Of a stretch of DNA of 8,854 bases, positions 6,441 through 8,854 are shown piece by piece. Under the pieces are notes generated by a model. That model had not been told where the DNA came from. It worked only from the letters and a program-made list of their open reading frames with translations, and did no database searches. Source of the stretch: JBBQSU01 sp038234815 (lineage in GTDB: Bacteria > Planctomycetota > Phycisphaerae > Tepidisphaerales > Tepidisphaeraceae); NCBI GenBank assembly GCA_038234815.1, contig JBBQSU010000140.1, forward strand, positions 1 to 8,854, read 5' to 3'. Made by a program: the position numbers and the translations under genes. The first letter of the stretch is position 1, and each line of letters begins with the position of its first letter.

Positions 6441-7298
6441 CTACACAGTTCGCGGCGCGCTGCCGGCCCGGCAGGCGTGGGCCTGCTCGCGGGCGCGTTG
6501 TTCCTGCTCCCGATACGTCGTTAGTCGATCGGACAGCGCTTTGAAATCGATCTTGTGCGCGTCAAATTCCGGCCCGTCCACGCAGGCAAATTTCGTCTGG
6601 CCATCGCTGACTACCCGGCATCCGCCACACATTCCCGTGCCATCCACCATCACCGGATTCAGCGAGGCGATCGTGTGGATGCCAAGCGGGCGCGTCAGCT
6701 CGGCGATGGCGCGCATCATGGGCACGGGCCCGGCGCAGATGACCAGGTTCACCGGTTGGTCGGTTTCGCGCGTCAATTTCAGCAGCCGATCGGTGACGAA
6801 GCCATGAAAACCATGACTGCCGTCGTCGGTGCACGGATAAACCGCATCACAGATGGCCGAGAGTTCTTTTTCAAGAATCACGTAAGGTGCCGATCGGCCG
6901 CCGATGATCGCCGATACGGTGTTATTCTTAGCTTTAAGCGCCCCGGCCTGAGGATAGATCACTGCGGTTCCCACTCCGCCTCCAACAATGACCGCTTGGC
7001 CGACGGTTTCAATCTCGGTGGCCATGCCCATCGGCCCGGCGATGTCGGAAATTTCCCCGCCCGCCTCGATCGCGCACAGGGCTTCGGTCGTCGCGCCCAC
7101 CGCTTGCACGATCAATGTAATCACTTGCCGGGCCTTGTCGGAATCGGCGATGGTGAGCGGGATGCGCTCGCCGTCTTTCGTCACACGGATGATGGCAAAC
7201 TGCCCGGGCAGATGGCGAAACGCGACGTGCGGTGCTTCCACCACCAGCCGCCGAACCGCCGGGGCCAACCAGACAGACTCAAGCACGCGATGACTCAT
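6441..7298 (-). CDS. nfnA: NfnA / sulfide dehydrogenase-type FAD- and [2Fe-2S]-binding subunit
   Basis: This is the 285-residue small subunit of the NfnAB complex (SudB in archaea), related to the dihydroorotate dehydrogenase electron transfer subunit. It binds NAD(H) and FAD and passes electrons through a [2Fe-2S] cluster in a cytoplasmic flavoenzyme that balances NADH, NADPH and ferredoxin. Counting from the chosen start, the flavin motif RIPLTIAD is at 45-52 and the nucleotide loop GGGVGTAVIYP at 106-116. The cluster region has DGTGMCGGC then FACVDGPEF, giving Cys224, Cys227, Cys239 and Asp219; the known Nfn enzyme uses three Cys and one Asp, as seen here. An earlier in-frame start at 7328 would add ten residues. 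The start at 7298 is preferred because MSHRVLESVWLAP matches the family N-terminus and AGAAGGA sits 7 bases upstream. An Arg/Gln/Ala-rich tail of about 25 residues extends the C-terminus. nfnB follows directly. Confidence 0.93.
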   Translation of the reverse strand: MSHRVLESVWLAPAVRRLVVEAPHVAFRHLPGQFAIIRVTKDGERIPLTIADSDKARQVITLIVQAVGATTEALCAIEAGGEISDIAGPMGMATEIETVGQAVIVGGGVGTAVIYPQAGALKAKNNTVSAIIGGRSAPYVILEKELSAICDAVYPCTDDGSHGFHGFVTDRLLKLTRETDQPVNLVICAGPVPMMRAIAELTRPLGIHTIASLNPVMVDGTGMCGGCRVVSDGQTKFACVDGPEFDAHKIDFKALSDRLTTYREQEQRAREQAHACRAGSAPRTV

Positions 7299-7305
7299 CT
7301 GAAAA

Positions 7306-7312
7306 TCCTTCT
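7306..7312 (-). promoter_or_regulatory. Ribosome binding site that decides the nfnA start
   Basis: On the minus strand the sequence reads AGAAGGA, then 7 bases, then the ATG whose first base is 7298. This is a near-ideal Shine-Dalgarno and rules against the longer start at 7328. Confidence 0.8.
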
Positions 7313-7339
7313 GCACGCGGACAGTCAACTCCCAAAATA

Positions 7340-7353
7340 GGATAATAATATCC
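7340..7353. repeat. Palindrome over the nfnA -10 region
   Basis: GGATA (7340-7344) and TATCC (7349-7353) are exact reverse complements around ATAA. The element overlaps the candidate -10, where a bound regulator would block transcription. Confidence 0.4.
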
Positions 7354-7370
7354 GCTTTTGCGATAGTCGA
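7342..7370 (-). promoter_or_regulatory. Candidate promoter of the nfnA-nfnB operon
   Basis: On the minus strand TCGACT (7370-7365, 4 of 6 matches to the sigma-70 -35) is separated by 17 bases from TATTAT (7347-7342, a good -10). The -10 is 43 bases before the nfnA start. Each box lies inside a short palindrome. Sigma-70 rules may apply only loosely in this lineage. Confidence 0.35.
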
Positions 7371-7376
7371 GACTAT
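7363..7376. repeat. Palindrome over the nfnA -35 region
   Basis: ATAGTC (7363-7368) and GACTAT (7371-7376) are exact reverse complements with a 2-base centre. The element overlaps the candidate -35. Its centre is 23 bases, roughly two helical turns, from the neighbouring palindrome's centre. Confidence 0.45.
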
Positions 7377-7601
7377 TTGCCGGGTAAAATTGGCATCAAC
7401 CTCGCAGCCACGACCAAATGGTACCGGCTTAGTCGCCGGGGAAATAGCAGGGCTTTGGGAAGATTGAAAGCCAGAAACGCCCGTTTTGTATCGCGCTTAC
7501 GTCGTGGCGCCGGTAACCGCCTTTAAATCACTTACCGGCCATCGAATCCATAGCCCGATGGTGGCCGCTTCGCAGAAGGCACTTTCCGCAAGCTGTATCT
7601 A
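7377..7601. other. Non-coding stretch between nfnA and the small membrane protein gene
   Basis: I see no credible reading frame, tRNA or known riboswitch in this region. It contains a CCGGC/GCCGG hairpin (7424-7428 with 7435-7439, 6-base loop) and a perfect 8-bp inverted repeat GCCGGTAA/TTACCGGC (7509-7516 with 7532-7539, 15-base loop). The latter lies about 60 bases past the stop of the minus-strand gene at 7602. It could help end that transcript, but no T-run follows on the minus strand. Confidence 0.4.
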
Positions 7602-8015
7602 TTATTCAGGCGGTCCGTCATCCTTTGATTGATTCGGAGAACCACTTCCGTCAGTTACATTTCTGTTTGCAGCATTCCCCTCTGAGTGGGCGCAGCGGCG
7701 CAAGAAATAAGCCAGCCATAGAACAGCCAAGCCCTCCAGGAACCACGCTGGAAAGGTGTGGGTCAGTAATTGCAATCGGGAGGGTGACTGATAGCCTGCA
7801 AATCCCATCACCATGTACGTCAGAGGATAGCCCAACGCGCAGATGGCCAACCACATGCCTGTTGTGATCAATACCACGGCGAGCCGCAAACGGCGTCGGC
7901 GTATGAACAGCATTGAAACCGCTACAAACAGAAGCAGAATCCTAGCCCGAAAGATCAGAATCGAAGCTGAACTACCGTCTAGTTCGAGGGTGCGCACAAA
8001 ACTTAACGCGCTCAA
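7602..8015 (-). CDS. Small predicted membrane protein of unknown function
   Basis: I do not recognise the family. The 137-residue frame shows three hydrophobic segments: about 19-38 (ILIFRARILLLFVAVSMLFI), 44-62 (RLAVVLITTGMWLAICALG, possibly extending to 72) and 89-106 (PAWFLEGLAVLWLAYFLR). A strongly positive RRRRLR lies between the first two and a hydrophilic Ser/Asn/Asp-rich tail follows the third. Such clean helices are unlikely in a chance frame. The furthest upstream start is a TTG at 8015, with AGGAG touching it directly, which is too close to be a normal ribosome binding site. A stop lies nine codons further upstream and no other start lies between. The true start may be a later GTG (codon 7) or ATG (codon 35). 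It lies 84 bases after the CARDB-type fragment on the same strand. Confidence 0.5.
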   Translation of the reverse strand: MSALSFVRTLELDGSSASILIFRARILLLFVAVSMLFIRRRRLRLAVVLITTGMWLAICALGYPLTYMVMGFAGYQSPSRLQLLTHTFPAWFLEGLAVLWLAYFLRRCAHSEGNAANRNVTDGSGSPNQSKDDGPPE

Positions 8016-8099
8016 CTCCTGGCTGTCCTCGCGGGAGAATCATCGTACGCCGATTATTGAATTCCGTTAGCTGCGGACGCCACCACAGGCTATTCACGA

Positions 8100-8759
8100 T
8101 CAGCGAATTGCGAAGTAGATGACGCCATTGAAGAATGACCCGTCCCAAGCCCCCATGAATTGGCCGCTGTGCGTGCTGCCAGCCTCCGAATCGAGCAGCC
8201 ACAAGGATTTGCCGTTTAACGACTTTGGCATGGTCTTAGAACCTCCGCCAATCGAGAGCACAAATGGAACATCAGGGGATCCAATCTGGATTCCCGAAAC
8301 ATATGAATAGCTAATCGATCTACCCTCGAATGTCGCCGTTCCCGTCTCGATGCCGCCCGCTCCCATCTTTTTCTTGAAGTTGGAAATGAACAGCCTCCCG
8401 CGGCTGTCGATAACATTGAACGTTGGTGAAGTGATGCTTCCGTGATCCATATCCGAATCCACGTTCGTGACCATTCGCCACCACGAGTGATTGGCCAACG
8501 TCCGGGGCAGCGTGACGGGAACGCTCACCCGAAGGGATTGCCCCGGCTTGAGATTGATCCGCTTGGTGAGATGCTTCAGCACTTGATCGTCCCCACTTTC
8601 GGAACGAAGGCGAACATCCACTTCGACCGGGCCTTTCGCTCTGACATTGCCAAGGTTCACGATGCTGAACACATTCTTGCCTTTGGTCAACTTCTTTGCC
8701 GAGTCCACCTGCCCGGGCGTGCCCGTTTTTTCGGGGCAGCCGTTAATTCTTGTGCGCAA
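8100..8759 (-). CDS. CARDB-like domain protein, 3' fragment probably cut by an insertion sequence
   Basis: The frame encodes 219 residues at most. Residues about 20-105 look like a CARDB/Ig-like beta domain of secreted bacterial proteins: KGKNVFSIVNLGN, then AKGPVEVDVRLRSE, then LKHLTKRINLKPGQSLRVSV and a TLP strand. Residues about 110-219 form a separate beta-rich region (TATFEGRSISYSYVSGIQIG, FVLSIGGG, SLWLLDSE, GAWDGSFFNGVIYFAIR) that I do not recognise. There is no signal peptide, and the usual first strand of the CARDB domain is missing. The only possible start in this open stretch is a TTG at 8759. It lies inside the last codons of the neighbouring transposase, so residues 1 to about 15 are probably insertion-sequence DNA read through by chance. 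I infer a larger secreted or surface protein whose 5' part was separated by the insertion, leaving a pseudogene. Confidence 0.55.
   Translation of the reverse strand: MRTRINGCPEKTGTPGQVDSAKKLTKGKNVFSIVNLGNVRAKGPVEVDVRLRSESGDDQVLKHLTKRINLKPGQSLRVSVPVTLPRTLANHSWWRMVTNVDSDMDHGSITSPTFNVIDSRGRLFISNFKKKMGAGGIETGTATFEGRSISYSYVSGIQIGSPDVPFVLSIGGGSKTMPKSLNGKSLWLLDSEAGSTHSGQFMGAWDGSFFNGVIYFAIR
8709..8739. repeat. Possible end of the insertion sequence
   Basis: CTGCCC (8709-8714) and GGGCAG (8734-8739) form an inverted pair. Inside it is GCCCG, six T bases, then CGGGGC (8721-8737). It sits 4 bases beyond the transposase stop, where such elements commonly end, and just before the CARDB-type sequence becomes recognisable. 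The exact boundary and target duplication cannot be set because the other end is outside the window. Confidence 0.3.
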
Positions 8760-8854
8760 ATGCGTTGGCCCAGTAACGGTCCCATAGGCCGGTGCTTTGG
8801 TATAACGCCTCCAACGCCATCATCGCTTCGGCGTTGTCCATGTCCCAGCGGCGG
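8743..8854 (-). mobile_element. Transposase C-terminus, partial (rest outside window)
   Basis: On the minus strand a frame runs in from the right edge and ends at a TAA at 8743-8745. It is too short to stand out by length but has a distinctive sequence: RRWDMDNAEAMMALEALYQ, then STGLWDRYWANAFAHKN. The pattern RW-x-x-x-x-A-x-x-M-x-L-x-x-L-Y-x-S, followed by W-D-x-Y-W, matches the C-termini of ISKra4-type and related transposases as I know them. Their last helices carry the same 'RW...NA..ML.LR..' and 'WD.YW' spacing. Family assignment from 36 residues is tentative. The 3' end of the CARDB-type gene follows immediately, so the element seems to have inserted there. Confidence 0.55.

Noticed and set aside
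7299..7328. Ten-residue longer N-terminus for nfnA
   Set aside because: The family begins at the MSHRVLE-like residues, and a strong ribosome binding site serves the start at 7298.
6555..7340. 261-codon open frame on the plus strand opposite nfnA
   Set aside because: It is antisense to the full nfnA gene, with composition typical of a shadow frame and no recognisable domain.
7377..7601. tRNA, small RNA or hidden gene in the non-coding stretch
   Set aside because: No cloverleaf or T-loop pattern, and only very short frames with starts, could be found.
1..8854. CRISPR array or defence system
   Set aside because: No regularly spaced repeats and no cas, restriction or toxin-antitoxin motifs were seen; the GxxExxY remnant is too incomplete to count.

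Overview
The window looks like a piece of a GC-rich bacterial chromosome. A planctomycete-like or related PVC bacterium is my best guess. The basis is the style of the CysN/CysC fusion, a YkvP/CgeB-like glycosyltransferase of a type I associate with planctomycetes, a CARDB-type secreted-protein fragment and a GxxExxY remnant. This placement is inference from remembered families, not from a search.

Left part, plus strand (1-1917): the 3' end of an ABC exporter ATPase gene runs in from outside the window. A 53-residue remnant of a GxxExxY-family protein follows behind a good ribosome binding site. Next is a complete 403-residue glycosyltransferase-like protein.

Centre, plus strand (1918-4925): a 142-base leader carries three successive inverted repeats. 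It leads into cysD and a fused cysN-cysC gene, which together form the sulfate activation module (sulfate to APS, and nominally to PAPS). The GTPase half of CysNC is intact. The C-terminal APS kinase half has lost the hydroxyl residue after the P-loop lysine and both acidic residues of the DGDN motif, so it may no longer phosphorylate APS. CysD carries an Asp-to-Asn change in the otherwise conserved HVDT motif.

Right-centre, minus strand (4961-7298): an nfnA-nfnB operon converges on cysNC with only 35 bases between the stop codons. It encodes the two flavin and iron-sulfur subunits of a ferredoxin:NADP+ oxidoreductase/sulfide dehydrogenase-type complex. Its upstream region holds two short palindromes lying exactly on a plausible -35 and -10. 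Sulfate activation and NADPH/ferredoxin balancing fit together as parts of sulfur assimilation, but no APS/PAPS reductase or sulfite reductase is visible here.

Right end, minus strand (7299-8854): a 303-base stretch without a gene is followed by a small three-helix membrane protein. Beyond it is the 3' part of a CARDB-type protein gene that appears to have been cut by an insertion sequence. The last 36 codons of the putative transposase run off the right edge. This end is the accessory, rearranged part of the window.
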